A stretch of 64,000 bases of DNA from Gemmatimonadales bacterium (GTDB lineage Bacteria; Gemmatimonadota; Gemmatimonadetes; Palauibacterales; Palauibacteraceae), in NCBI GenBank assembly GCA_030636765.1, contig DAOVWI010000001.1, positions 20,355 to 84,354 on the forward strand, in the 5' to 3' direction. The notes beneath the pieces were generated by a model. It was not told the origin of the DNA and did no database searches. It saw only the letters and a list, made by a program, of their open reading frames with translations. A program made the translations under genes and the position numbers. Shown here in pieces: positions 1 to 8,858 of the stretch (position 1 is the stretch's first letter; each line of letters opens with the position of its first letter).

Positions 1-246
1 GCGGCGGCGATCGCCGGGGCGTTCGCGTGGAGGTCGCCGCGTGTCGGGTCGATGCTGCTCGGGGCGGGGCTTGCCGTGGCGATGATCCACCTGGGCGGCG
101 CTGCCTGGCTGGCGCTGGTGGTGGGTGGCGACGCCGCTCTTCGCGCGGGCGTGCTTCCCTTCCTTCCAGGAGACCTGCTGAAGGTGGCTCTCGCGGTCCT
201 CATCGGCAGCCGCTTCCAGGGTCGCTTTCGCCGGACGTTCGGATAG
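1..246 (+). CDS. bioY: BioY biotin transporter substrate-binding subunit (3' part only)
   Basis: This is the C-terminal fragment of a membrane protein whose start lies before the window; the frame is open from base 1. The visible 81 residues contain two hydrophobic stretches and the ending LPFLPGDLLKVALAVLIG, a hallmark of the last helix of BioY, the S-component that binds biotin for an ECF transporter. The protein ends with a basic tail (RFRRTFG). No EcfA/EcfT genes are visible downstream, so partners must lie upstream or elsewhere. Family assignment is by the C-terminal motif only. Confidence 0.8.
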   Translation, partial: AAAIAGAFAWRSPRVGSMLLGAGLAVAMIHLGGAAWLALVVGGDAALRAGVLPFLPGDLLKVALAVLIGSRFQGRFRRTFG

Positions 247-307
247 CCCGGCCGGTCCTGAGAATGGCGGGGCTCTCTTCGGAGCCGCCCTTCAGCGCCG
301 ACTCGTC

Positions 308-1246
308 GTGATCCTGCGAGGGTCGGAAGGCCGCCTTCGCGCCGGTTGGCGGCTGGCGCTGTTCGTGGCCATCTTCCTGGCGGCGCTCCTCGTCTTGAGC
401 CTGCTGGCGGTCTGGCTGAACGCCCCGTGGGTCAGCGGTGCCTGGCCGGAGCGCTGGGGCTTCGTCTCGCCGCTCCTGGCCGTCGTTTTCGCGAGCTGGA
501 TCATGATGGAGCGGGTGGAGCGGATGCCGCTGGCGGCGTTGGGCTTGCCGGTCGACCGACTCCTCCCGGGCTCGTTCGGCCGCGGGGCCGCGTTCGGCAC
601 GATCCTGATGGGTGCCGTAGTGCTGGCGATGGCCGCCGCCGGTGTCGTCGTATGGGTGCGGACACCCGCTCCGGTTGGCCAGGGCGTGATGGTGTTCTTG
701 GAGCTCAGCGCCTTCATGGTCCTCGCGGCGTTTGCCGAGGAACTGCTGCTGCGGGGCTACTTGCTCCAGGTGATGGCCGAGGCACTGGGCGGTCCTCCCG
801 CCATCCTGGTGACGGCGGTCGTGTTCGCCGCCCTGCACGGCTTGAACCCGCATATCTCGCTCCTGGCGCTGACGAACATCGCCCTGGCGGGAGTTCTCCT
901 TGGCGCGGCTCTCTGGCGGACGATGAGCCTGTGGTTTGCGACCGGGCTCCACTTCGGCTGGAACTGGATGATGGGCGTGCTTGCGGACCTGCCTGTCAGC
1001 GGCCTGGACGACTCCACGCCGGGATTCTCGTTCGACACGCCCGGCTTCGACGCCGTCGTGGACAGGGCCAGCCCTCTGACGGGTGGCGCGTTCGGGCCGG
1101 AGGGCAGCCTGCTGGTGACTGCGGCCACCCTGGCCGGCATCGTGTGGGTAGTCCGGAGTCGGCGAACCCAGCCGGCGCTTCGGGTGTTGGCCCTCCGGCC
1201 GCCGGCCGTCCGGCGCAGAGGCCCGGCGCAAAGAGCTAGAGAGTAG
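308..1246 (+). CDS. CPBP family intramembrane glutamic endopeptidase
   Basis: Hydrophobic 312-residue protein with several membrane segments and the three CPBP (Abi) motifs: EELLLR (E144, E145, R149), FAALH (H177) and HFGWN (H215, N219). In Rce1/CPBP enzymes these glutamate, histidine and asparagine residues form the active site inside the membrane. The GTG start at 308 puts the first hydrophobic segment right after a short basic N-terminus. The C-terminal 30 residues are arginine- and proline-rich and probably cytoplasmic. The substrate cannot be told from sequence; members act in prenyl-protein processing, bacteriocin immunity or unknown roles. It is followed after 11 nt by the hydroxyacyl-CoA dehydrogenase gene. 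Confidence 0.88.
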   Translation: MILRGSEGRLRAGWRLALFVAIFLAALLVLSLLAVWLNAPWVSGAWPERWGFVSPLLAVVFASWIMMERVERMPLAALGLPVDRLLPGSFGRGAAFGTILMGAVVLAMAAAGVVVWVRTPAPVGQGVMVFLELSAFMVLAAFAEELLLRGYLLQVMAEALGGPPAILVTAVVFAALHGLNPHISLLALTNIALAGVLLGAALWRTMSLWFATGLHFGWNWMMGVLADLPVSGLDDSTPGFSFDTPGFDAVVDRASPLTGGAFGPEGSLLVTAATLAGIVWVVRSRRTQPALRVLALRPPAVRRRGPAQRARE

Positions 1247-1257
1247 AGGAGAGAAGC

Positions 1258-2157
<900 letters not shown>

Positions 2158-2160
2158 AGG

Positions 2161-2301
2161 ATGCTACGAGCACACCTCGGCATCACGCCGACGGAAGAGC
2201 AGCGACAGATCTGCGGGCTCGCGCGTTCCTTCGCGGAGTCGGAGCTGCGGCCCCATGCGGAGTGACGAGATCGGGAGGAGGCGAGCTTCGATCGAGCCGT
2301 C
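2161..2301 (+). pseudogene. 5' end of acyl-CoA dehydrogenase interrupted by in-frame TGA
   Basis: An ATG at 2161, three bases after the preceding stop, opens a frame that encodes MLRAHLGITPTEEQRQICG and then RSFAESELRPHAE, the normal N-terminal helices of an acyl-CoA dehydrogenase. The 35th codon (2263-2265) is TGA. The same frame then continues without a break through DREEASFDRAVVDQLGELGF into the rest of the enzyme. In relatives a tryptophan often stands at or next to this point (the ...EWDRE pattern), so one TGG-to-TGA change would explain it. It may be a true nonsense mutation, readthrough, or a sequencing error; other genes here end in TGA, so a changed genetic code is unlikely. Confidence 0.75.
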
Positions 2302-3348
2302 GTGGACCAACTCGGCGAGCTGGGCTTCCTCGGCATGCTCATCCCGGAGGAGTACGACGGGCTAGGGCTGGACATGCTCACGTACCTTTACTCGCTCGTG
2401 GAGATCGCCTGGGGAGATCCATCGGTCTCCGTCTCGATCAGCGTGCACAACTCGCTTCCGACGCAGATCCTCCTGCGGCACGGCACGGAGGCGCAGAAAC
2501 AGAGATGGCTCAGGCCGATGGCGCGCGGCGAGCTGCTGGGTGCTTTCTCGCTCTCCGAGGCGGGGGCGGGCAGCGACGCGGCCGGCTTGACGGCACAGGC
2601 TCGCCGCGACGGGGATGGGTGGGTGCTGGACGGGGCGAAGGCGTGGGTGACGAACGGGGCGTCGGCGGATCTCGTGCTTCTGTTCGCCCGCACCGATACG
2701 CCGGACGATCGACGCGGGTCGCGCGGTATCGGTGCCTTTCTCGTTCCGACGGATGCCCCCGGTTACTGCCCGGGCAAGAAGGAACGCAAGATGGGCATTC
2801 GCGGTTCGGAGACGGTGGAAGTGTCCCTCAACGATCTCCGCCTCGGCCCCGAGCACCTGATCGGCGAGCCGAACCGCGGCTTCCGCTACGCGCTGGCGGC
2901 GCTGGAGGGTGGGCGGCTCGGGATCGCCGCTCAGGCGGTCGGCATCGCCCGGGCGGCTCTCGAGCACGCGCTGCGGTACGCGGAGGAGCGAAGTCAGTTC
3001 GGAGCACCGATTCGCGACTTCCAGGGGATCCAGTTCAAGCTGGCGGAGATGGGCCGGCGCTACGAGACGGCTCTGGCCATTCTGGAGCGAGCCGGCCGGG
3101 CGCATGAGGCCGGGGATCCGCGTAGCCGTCGCCTGTCCTCCACCGCCAAGCTGACGGCGAGCGAGTCCGCGGTCTGGATCGCGCGGCAGGCGGTGCAGGT
3201 GTTCGGTGGGTACGGATACAGCCGGGAGTACCCGGTCGAGCGGCTGTTCCGCGACTCGAAGATCACGGAGATTTACGAAGGCACCAGCGAGATCCACCGC
3301 TGGATCATCGCCGGACAGCTCTATAGGGAAAGGGACGGAGTCCAATGA
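2302..3348 (+). CDS. Short-chain acyl-CoA dehydrogenase (body of the gene, N-terminus lost behind an in-frame TGA)
   Basis: FAD enzyme oxidising short acyl-CoAs to enoyl-CoAs with electrons passed to ETF. The longest intact frame starts at GTG 2302 and gives 348 residues, about 47 fewer than the complete protein that would begin at 2161. It has the flavin and substrate signature FSLSEAGAGSDAAGL, the quaternary contact GGYGYSREYPVERL, and the catalytic-glutamate motif IYEGTSEIH near the end, typical of butyryl/isovaleryl-type enzymes. Loss of the first helices would probably harm folding unless the upstream TGA is read through or is an assembly error. The ATG of leucine dehydrogenase overlaps its stop (ATGA), so the two are translationally coupled. 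Confidence 0.85.
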   Translation: MDQLGELGFLGMLIPEEYDGLGLDMLTYLYSLVEIAWGDPSVSVSISVHNSLPTQILLRHGTEAQKQRWLRPMARGELLGAFSLSEAGAGSDAAGLTAQARRDGDGWVLDGAKAWVTNGASADLVLLFARTDTPDDRRGSRGIGAFLVPTDAPGYCPGKKERKMGIRGSETVEVSLNDLRLGPEHLIGEPNRGFRYALAALEGGRLGIAAQAVGIARAALEHALRYAEERSQFGAPIRDFQGIQFKLAEMGRRYETALAILERAGRAHEAGDPRSRRLSSTAKLTASESAVWIARQAVQVFGGYGYSREYPVERLFRDSKITEIYEGTSEIHRWIIAGQLYRERDGVQ

Positions 3349-4454
3349 ACCCCACGGACGTGATCGACGAGACCGTCGAGCTTACGGGGCTGGGCAAGAC
3401 CCAGCTCTTCGATCTATTCGCTGAGTATGGCCACGAGCAGGTCATCTTCAGCTGCGAGCCCTCCTGCGGCTACAGAGGCATCGTGGCGATCCATGACACG
3501 ACGCTCGGTCCGGCGCTCGGCGGCACGAGGTTCTGGAGCTACGAGACCGATCTCGACGCGCTTGTCGACGTGCTCCGGCTCTCTCGTGGGATGACCTACA
3601 AGGCGGCCATCGCGGGATTGAATCTCGGGGGAGGGAAGGCGGTCATCATCGGCGACAACCAGACGCGGTATCGTGAGATGATCATGCGGGCCCACGGCCG
3701 CGTCGTGGAGAGCCTCGGCGGACGCTATATCACGGCGGAGGACGTCGGAACGAACGTCGAGGACATGGATTACGTTCACACGGAGACGGAGTACGTGGTC
3801 GGCATCCTCGGCCGCTCGGGCGATCCCTCTCCCGTCACCGCCTTCGGCGTTTACCGGGGGATCAAGGCGTGCGCGTTCAAGCGCTACGGCGACGATGACC
3901 TCGATAAGAAGACGGTGGCGGTGCAGGGGGTGGGACACGTCGGATATCACCTTTGCCGCTACCTCGCGGAGGAGGGGGCGAAGCTCTTCGTAACCGACAT
4001 CGATCACGCGAAGGTGGGCCGCGCGGTGGACGAGCTGGGGGCCGTCGCCGTCGGTCCGGACGAGATCTACGAGGTGGAAGCCGACATCTTCGCGCCCTGC
4101 GCGCTTGGCGCGGTGCTGAACAGCCGCACGATCCCCAGCCTGCGGGCGAACATCGTGGCGGGCGCGGCGAACAACCAGCTGGAAACCGAGGAGGACGCCG
4201 AGCGACTCCGCGAAAGCGGTATCCTGTACGCTCCGGACTACGTCATCAACGCCGGAGGGCTCATCAACGTGTACTCCGAGCTCGTCGGCTGGAGTCTCGA
4301 GCGTTCGCAGCGAAAGGCTGGCGAGATCTACAACGTGATCCTGCGCATCTTCGAGCTGGCCGAGGCGGAGGGGCTGACGAGCGCCGAGGCGGCGGACCGG
4401 CTCGCCATGCGGCGAGTCGATCAGGTCGCGAAGCTGCACAGATCGCATGTCTGA
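3345..4454 (+). CDS. Leucine dehydrogenase (Glu/Leu/Phe/Val dehydrogenase family)
   Basis: NAD-dependent oxidative deamination of leucine, valine or isoleucine to the 2-oxo acid and ammonia. The 369-residue protein has MTYKAAIAGLNLGGGKAVI: K86 and K98 are 12 residues apart, as are the substrate-binding and catalytic lysines of Bacillus leucine dehydrogenase. A C-terminal Rossmann domain follows (VAVQGVGHVGYHLCRYLAEE), then NNQLETEEDAERL and APDYVINAGGLINV. The ATG overlaps the acyl-CoA dehydrogenase stop by 4 bp. Leucine rather than glutamate use is inferred from length and the GGGK context; phenylalanine or valine cannot be excluded. Confidence 0.88.
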   Translation: MNPTDVIDETVELTGLGKTQLFDLFAEYGHEQVIFSCEPSCGYRGIVAIHDTTLGPALGGTRFWSYETDLDALVDVLRLSRGMTYKAAIAGLNLGGGKAVIIGDNQTRYREMIMRAHGRVVESLGGRYITAEDVGTNVEDMDYVHTETEYVVGILGRSGDPSPVTAFGVYRGIKACAFKRYGDDDLDKKTVAVQGVGHVGYHLCRYLAEEGAKLFVTDIDHAKVGRAVDELGAVAVGPDEIYEVEADIFAPCALGAVLNSRTIPSLRANIVAGAANNQLETEEDAERLRESGILYAPDYVINAGGLINVYSELVGWSLERSQRKAGEIYNVILRIFELAEAEGLTSAEAADRLAMRRVDQVAKLHRSHV

Positions 4455-4501
4455 CGGCACATCTGAAACGTTCCCGACATCGAGGCGGGTCTCTGACCCG
4501 G

Positions 4502-5824
4502 ATGAGTGAAATGAGCGAGGTAGAATGCGGAGCCGCGGCCACGGCGCCCTCCTGGCCCACCCCGGAGGGAATGCTGGCGGAGACGGATCCGGAGGTGTAC
4601 GCGGCGATCCAGGGTGAGGTGGGGCGGCAAAGGTGGGGCCTGGAGCTGATCGCCAGCGAGAACTTCGTCTCGCCGGCGGTGCTCGAGGCGATGGGCTCGG
4701 TGCTCACCAACAAGTACGCCGAGGGCTATCCCGACAAGCGGTACTACGGCGGCTGCGAGTACATGGATCAGGTCGAGAGCCTGGCCCGCCGACGAGCCAT
4801 GGAGCTCTTCGGCGCCGAACACGCGAACGTGCAGCCGCACAGCGGGTCCCAGGCGAACATGGCCGGGTACTTCGCTTTCCTGGAGCCGGGCGACACGATC
4901 CTCGGCATGGATCTCTCCCACGGGGGTCACCTCACCCACGGATCGCGCGTGAACTTCAGCGGCCAGCTCTACCGGGTCGTCGCGTACGGCGTCCGGGAGA
5001 CCGATGGCCGCGTGGACATGGAGGCGGTGCGCGAGACAGCGCTTCGGGAACGCCCCGCCATGATCGTGGCGGGCGCGAGCGCTTACCCTCGCGTGTTGCC
5101 GTTCGAGGAGTTCGCGAGTGTGGCGCGCGAGGTCGGCGCGGTCTTGCTCGTGGACATGGCGCACATCGCCGGCCTGGTCGCCGCGGGAGTGCATCCGTCG
5201 CCCGTGCCCCACTCCGACGTCGTGACGACGACAACCCACAAGACGCTTCGAGGGCCCCGGGGCGGGTTGATCCTGTGTCGGGCGGAGCACGCCCGGGCGA
5301 TCGACAAGTCTGTGTTCCCGGGCATGCAGGGTGGGCCCCTGATGCACGTCATCGCCGCCAAGGCGGTGGCACTCAGGGAGGCGGGGAGCGACGAGTTCCG
5401 CGCCTACGCGGCCCAAGTGGTCGAGAACGCCCGGGCGTTGGGCGAGGAGCTCGGTCGGCGCGGCTACCGGCTCGTGTCCGGCGGCACGGACACCCACCTG
5501 CTGCTGGTGGATCTCCGAAACACCGACCTGACCGGCAAGGACGCCGAGGAGATGCTCGAGAGGGCGGGCATCACCGTGAACAAGAACACGGTTCCCTTCG
5601 AGACGCGCTCGCCCTTCGTCACGTCGGGGATCCGCATCGGAACGTCGGCCGTCACCACGCGCTGCATGACCGGGACGGAGATGCGCGCCATCGCCGGGAT
5701 GATCGACCGCGTGCTTCGGTCGGGTGCAAGCGATCCGGACGTGGCGGCCGTCCAGGCCGAGGTCCGAGCTCTGTGTGAGGCATTCCCCCTGTACGAACCG
5801 GCTGACGCCGGTTCGATCGGCTGA
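4502..5824 (+). CDS. glyA: Serine hydroxymethyltransferase
   Basis: PLP enzyme that converts serine and tetrahydrofolate to glycine and 5,10-methylene-THF. It has the N-terminal LIASENFVSPAVLEAMGS, the AEGYPDKRYYGGCEYMD segment, and the PLP-lysine motif TTTTHKTLRGPRGG with K247 as Schiff-base lysine when counted from ATG 4502. The 440-residue length is normal, with about 20 extra residues (acidic, alanine-rich) before the usual start. ATG 4511 is an equally possible start. The frame is open much further upstream across the leucine dehydrogenase gene, but that part lacks family similarity. Confidence 0.96.
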   Translation: MSEMSEVECGAAATAPSWPTPEGMLAETDPEVYAAIQGEVGRQRWGLELIASENFVSPAVLEAMGSVLTNKYAEGYPDKRYYGGCEYMDQVESLARRRAMELFGAEHANVQPHSGSQANMAGYFAFLEPGDTILGMDLSHGGHLTHGSRVNFSGQLYRVVAYGVRETDGRVDMEAVRETALRERPAMIVAGASAYPRVLPFEEFASVAREVGAVLLVDMAHIAGLVAAGVHPSPVPHSDVVTTTTHKTLRGPRGGLILCRAEHARAIDKSVFPGMQGGPLMHVIAAKAVALREAGSDEFRAYAAQVVENARALGEELGRRGYRLVSGGTDTHLLLVDLRNTDLTGKDAEEMLERAGITVNKNTVPFETRSPFVTSGIRIGTSAVTTRCMTGTEMRAIAGMIDRVLRSGASDPDVAAVQAEVRALCEAFPLYEPADAGSIG

Positions 5825-5856
5825 CTCACTCCTCCGACGGACGCCCCCACTTCGTC

Positions 5857-6465
5857 GTGCTGCCGCTCAGGGCCGGCGAAGCGGAGCATCGGGAGCGGGG
5901 CTCGCGCTTCATCGCCGTCGTCCGCCGGGCGAGCTCTGAGAGTGAGGCCCGGGAGCATCAGCGGGAGGAGCGCCGCCGGTATCACGACGCGACGCACCAC
6001 GTCCTGGCCGCTCGACTCCTCGACGGCACTGAGTTGTTTGACGACGATGGGGAGCCGGCCGGGACGGGTGGTCGCCCTGTACTGGATGCGATTGTGGACA
6101 GCGCGCTGGTGGACGCAGCCGTTGTGGTGACCCGGTACTTCGGCGGCACGAAACTCGGCACGGGACCACTCTCCCGCGCCTATGCCCAAGCCGGGCGCGC
6201 GGCCCTGGAGCGAACGCCCCGCGGACGGTTTGTTCGGGGGAAGCGGCTGGCCCTTCGTTTCGCTTACGAGGACACGGGTGCGATCATGGGTGCGCTTGCG
6301 GCGGCGCGGACGGTGCGTTTGCGTCAGGAGTTCTTCGAGCGAAGCGAGCTCGAGGTTGGTGTGGCGGAGCACGAGCTGGACTCCCTCCGCGACGTCCTTC
6401 TGACGTCCACCGGTGGGCGCATCGACATCTCCGAGCCGGAGGGAACCGTCCTCATACCGGCCTGA
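5857..6465 (+). CDS. YigZ/IMPACT family protein
   Basis: A 202-residue protein with the UPF0029 (Impact N) core: SRFIAV near the start, HHVLAARL, DDGEPAGTGGRPVLDAI and VVVTRYFGGTKLGTGPLSRAY, all diagnostic of the YigZ family. A C-terminal DUF1949 ferredoxin-like domain follows. The fold resembles translation-factor domain IV and a role in translation or proteolysis has been proposed, but the bacterial function is not settled. No ATG is available upstream; the GTG at 5857 leaves only about 14 residues before the conserved SRFIA. It lies 32 nt after glyA. Confidence 0.85.
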   Translation: MLPLRAGEAEHRERGSRFIAVVRRASSESEAREHQREERRRYHDATHHVLAARLLDGTELFDDDGEPAGTGGRPVLDAIVDSALVDAAVVVTRYFGGTKLGTGPLSRAYAQAGRAALERTPRGRFVRGKRLALRFAYEDTGAIMGALAAARTVRLRQEFFERSELEVGVAEHELDSLRDVLLTSTGGRIDISEPEGTVLIPA

Positions 6466-6483
6466 GCGCCAGCCCGACGATAC

Positions 6484-6512
6484 TTGACGCTCTCGTAGCG
6501 GCCCGTCAGATT
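6484..6512 (+). promoter_or_regulatory. Sigma-70-type promoter (predicted)
   Basis: TTGACG at 6484-6489, a 17-nt spacer, and CAGATT at 6507-6512, followed by TTTGG-like context also seen after the -10 at 13268. It is just after the YigZ gene and 57 nt before the Minf_1886 start, so it could start a new transcript. Predicted from sequence alone. Confidence 0.45.
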
Positions 6513-6568
6513 TGGCTCGAGGCGGCAAGCCGAGCCGACCGAGAGGTTTGGAAGCGAGAAGAGCGAAG

Positions 6569-6940
6569 ATGAGTCCGACGCCCGGAACCGATGTGCTGGG
6601 TCGCCTTGCCCGGCGAAACCCGCGTTACGCGGAGGCGGCGTACATCTTCGTTCTCGAGGCGCTCCACGATCGCATCCAGCAGCTGCAGCAGCCGCGCCAC
6701 CTCACAGGAGCGGAGCTGGCGGAGGCGGTTCGAGACCTCGCTCTGGTGCGCTTCGGACCGATGGCACGCAGCGTGCTCCGGCATTGGGGCGTACACTCCA
6801 CGTCCGACATGGGCAACGTCGTGTTCCTACTCGTGGAGTCGGGGATACTCATCAAGCAGCCGACGGACACGCCCGAGGATTTCGAGGACCTGTTCAGCTT
6901 CGAAGAGGCATTCGAGACAGGCTATCTGTGGGGTGGCTGA
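6569..6940 (+). CDS. Minf_1886 family protein, function unknown
   Basis: A 123-residue protein matching the Minf_1886 pattern: RNPRYAEAAYIFVLEALHD at the start, HLTGAELAEAVRDLALVRFG in the middle, and HWGVHSTSDMGNVVFLLVE then DFEDLFSFEEAF near the end. The family is soluble, all about this length, and has no assigned function. ATG 6569 is preceded by GAAGAGCGAAG, a modest ribosome-binding site; the open frame runs 57 nt further upstream, but those residues are arginine-rich and not family-like. A promoter-like pair lies upstream, and a zinc-ribbon protein gene follows. Confidence 0.75.
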   Translation: MSPTPGTDVLGRLARRNPRYAEAAYIFVLEALHDRIQQLQQPRHLTGAELAEAVRDLALVRFGPMARSVLRHWGVHSTSDMGNVVFLLVESGILIKQPTDTPEDFEDLFSFEEAFETGYLWGG

Positions 6941-7015
6941 GAGGTGCCAGGTTGCCTTTCGGCCGCTCGCTGAGCGGAACGTGGCGACTCGTTAACGAGT
7001 GGGAGGGGTGATCGA

Positions 7016-7213
7016 GTGGAGAATTCGGCCCAGTTTCCCCAGTGTCTCAAGTGCAACGGCGGCGTTCTGATCCCGCTGTCCGACTACGGTCGAGAGGGTG
7101 CCTCCATCCGGTACAAGGCCTGGGTGTGCTCGAACCCCGAGTGTGGGTACAACATTCGTATCGACAACGGCGAGATCAGCTTCGGGCGCAATATCTCTCA
7201 ATCCTTCAAGTAG
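7016..7213 (+). CDS. Small zinc-ribbon protein, function unknown
   Basis: A 65-residue protein with two cysteine pairs, C10-x2-C13 and C38-x4-C43, spaced like a zinc ribbon, and a tyrosine- and arginine-containing stretch (SIRYKAWVCSNPECGYNIRI) between and around the second pair. The GTG start follows GGGAGGGG, a strong ribosome-binding site, which supports real translation. I do not recognise a named family. Such ribbons bind nucleic acid or ribosomes or stabilise small partner proteins, but nothing here decides which. It sits between the Minf_1886 gene and the nicotinamide-nucleotide repair gene, on the same strand. Confidence 0.7.
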   Translation: MENSAQFPQCLKCNGGVLIPLSDYGREGASIRYKAWVCSNPECGYNIRIDNGEISFGRNISQSFK

Positions 7214-7273
7214 CGGGACCCGCCGTCCCCGGTCTGGGCGTCATGCCGCCCCGGCCCCATTGAGCTTGCGATC

Positions 7274-8854
7274 ATGAACGAGGGACCCCTGACCGGCGAC
7301 ACCCAACCGGTGGGGGGGCATGTCATCTGGCTCCCCACGGCCGCGGAGATGGCGGAGCTGGATCGTCGGGCCACGGAGTCCGGCGCGATTCCGGAACGGG
7401 CCCTCATCGAATCGGCCGGCCGCGAGATCGCCCATGCCGTGCAACGACGCTTTCCCACCGGGCGCGTCCTCGTGCTGGCCGGGAGCGGTCACAACGGCGC
7501 CGATGCTCTGGTGGCAGCTCGCACCCTGATCGCCTGGGGGCGCGACGTGGGGGCTGTGCGCTGCGGTTCATCCCCGCCCGAGCCCGAAGTGCTGGGTGGC
7601 TGGGGCCTCCAGCTCCAGGAGGCCGATCTGCTGGAAGCGCGCCTGGCCGAGGCGGGCGTGGTGCTGGACGGCGTGCTGGGTACGGGCGTTCGGGGCGCGG
7701 TCCGCGAGCCTGCCGCTGCGATCATCCGTGCGGCGAACGCCGCCGGCCGGCCCATCGTCGCGGTGGATGGGCCGAGTGGGGCCGACTTCACGACGGGCGC
7801 CGTCGAGGGCGAGGGCATTCGCGCGGAGCTCACCGTGAGCCTCGGGTGGCCCAAGCTCGGCCTGCTCCGCTTTCCGGCCCGCGCCTACTGCGGCGAGCTG
7901 GTCGCAGTCGAGATCGGTTTTCCGCCTCCCGAGTCGCCCCTGGGTGCGCGGGCGATCACGGATGGGTGGGTGGCGAAGATGCTCGTGCCGAGACCGGCGG
8001 ATGCCCACAAGGGCCGCGCTGGCTATCTGGCGATCGTCGCCGGGCAGGAGGGCATGGCCGGGGCCTCGGTGCTGGCCGCGCGCGCCGCGATCCGGGGTGG
8101 CGCCGGCATCGTTCGGGTGGTTGGCGATCCGGCCAACCGGGAGATCGTCCAGAAGAGCGTGCCGGAGGCGATCTTCGTGAGCTGGGAGGACGAGGCGGCC
8201 GTGGCGGACGCGGTGTCGTGGGCCCACGCGGTCGCCCTCGGCCCCGGCCTCGGGGTGGAGACGGGCAGGCGGGAGCTCGTCGCCTCGATCCTCCGGTGGG
8301 CGTGTGAGGCTGGGAGGCCGGCGCTCGTGGACGCCGACGGCCTGAACGCGTGGGCGGGCGAGGCCGCTGAGCTTGCCGGCAGCCTGCCGGAAGGGTCGCT
8401 GGTCACGCCGCACCCGGGCGAGCTCAGCCGGCTGCTGGGCCAGCCTATGGGCACCGTGCTCGAAGATCCGATGGGCGCGGCGCGAGGTGCGGCCGAGATC
8501 CTGGGATGCACCGTGCTCCTGAAGGGGGCCCCCTCGGTCGTGGCCGAGGGGAACGAGCCGCTGCGCGTGGCCACGACGGGCGACGTGGCGCTCGCGACCG
8601 GGGGCGTGGGCGATGTTCTGACCGGACTCGCCGGAGCCTACCTCGCGGCAGGCATGCGGGCCCCCGACGCGGCGGCTGCCGCCCTCCACCTCTCCGGCCA
8701 CGCAGCGCTGATGGCGCCGGAGCCTGTGGGGCACGCCGCGGGCGACCTGGCCGACCGCCTGCCCCTCGCGCGGGCCCGGGTCGAAGCGACATCGCCGGTC
8801 GCGTATCCCTACCTGTTCGTTCTGCCCGCCGCGCGCGGCTCGGCGGAGCCCTAA
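7274..8854 (+). CDS. nnr: Bifunctional NAD(P)H-hydrate epimerase / ADP-dependent dehydratase
   Basis: Repairs damaged NAD(P)HX: the N-terminal YjeF_N domain (about 15-225) epimerises the R form, and the C-terminal ribokinase-like domain (about 230-510) dehydrates the S form with ADP. The second domain shows DADGLNAWAGE, VTPHPGELSRLLG, VLLKGAPSVVA and TGGVGDVLTG, all canonical. In the first domain the phosphate-binding loop reads GSGHNGADALVAAR, whereas most relatives have GxGNNGGDGLVAAR, so three positions differ. The ATG at 7274 starts about 18 residues before the conserved LPTAAEMAELDRRA. thiL follows after 4 nt. Confidence 0.93.
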   Translation: MNEGPLTGDTQPVGGHVIWLPTAAEMAELDRRATESGAIPERALIESAGREIAHAVQRRFPTGRVLVLAGSGHNGADALVAARTLIAWGRDVGAVRCGSSPPEPEVLGGWGLQLQEADLLEARLAEAGVVLDGVLGTGVRGAVREPAAAIIRAANAAGRPIVAVDGPSGADFTTGAVEGEGIRAELTVSLGWPKLGLLRFPARAYCGELVAVEIGFPPPESPLGARAITDGWVAKMLVPRPADAHKGRAGYLAIVAGQEGMAGASVLAARAAIRGGAGIVRVVGDPANREIVQKSVPEAIFVSWEDEAAVADAVSWAHAVALGPGLGVETGRRELVASILRWACEAGRPALVDADGLNAWAGEAAELAGSLPEGSLVTPHPGELSRLLGQPMGTVLEDPMGAARGAAEILGCTVLLKGAPSVVAEGNEPLRVATTGDVALATGGVGDVLTGLAGAYLAAGMRAPDAAAAALHLSGHAALMAPEPVGHAAGDLADRLPLARARVEATSPVAYPYLFVLPAARGSAEP

Positions 8855-8858
8855 ACAG

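Noticed and set aside
2263..2265. TGA read as selenocysteine or as tryptophan by a changed code
   Set aside because: Acyl-CoA dehydrogenases have no selenocysteine at this place, no SECIS hairpin was evident, and many genes here end in TGA.
3953..4501. Upstream extension of the glyA frame into the leucine dehydrogenase gene
   Set aside because: The extra 183 residues are arginine/glycine-rich shadow sequence of the leucine dehydrogenase gene; SHMT similarity begins only after 4502.
6965..7000. CGCTGAGCGGAACGTGGCGACTCGTTAACGAG-like spacer as a repeat copy
   Set aside because: The likeness to the element end needs several gaps and mismatches. The CTCGTTAACGAG palindrome alone is unremarkable.
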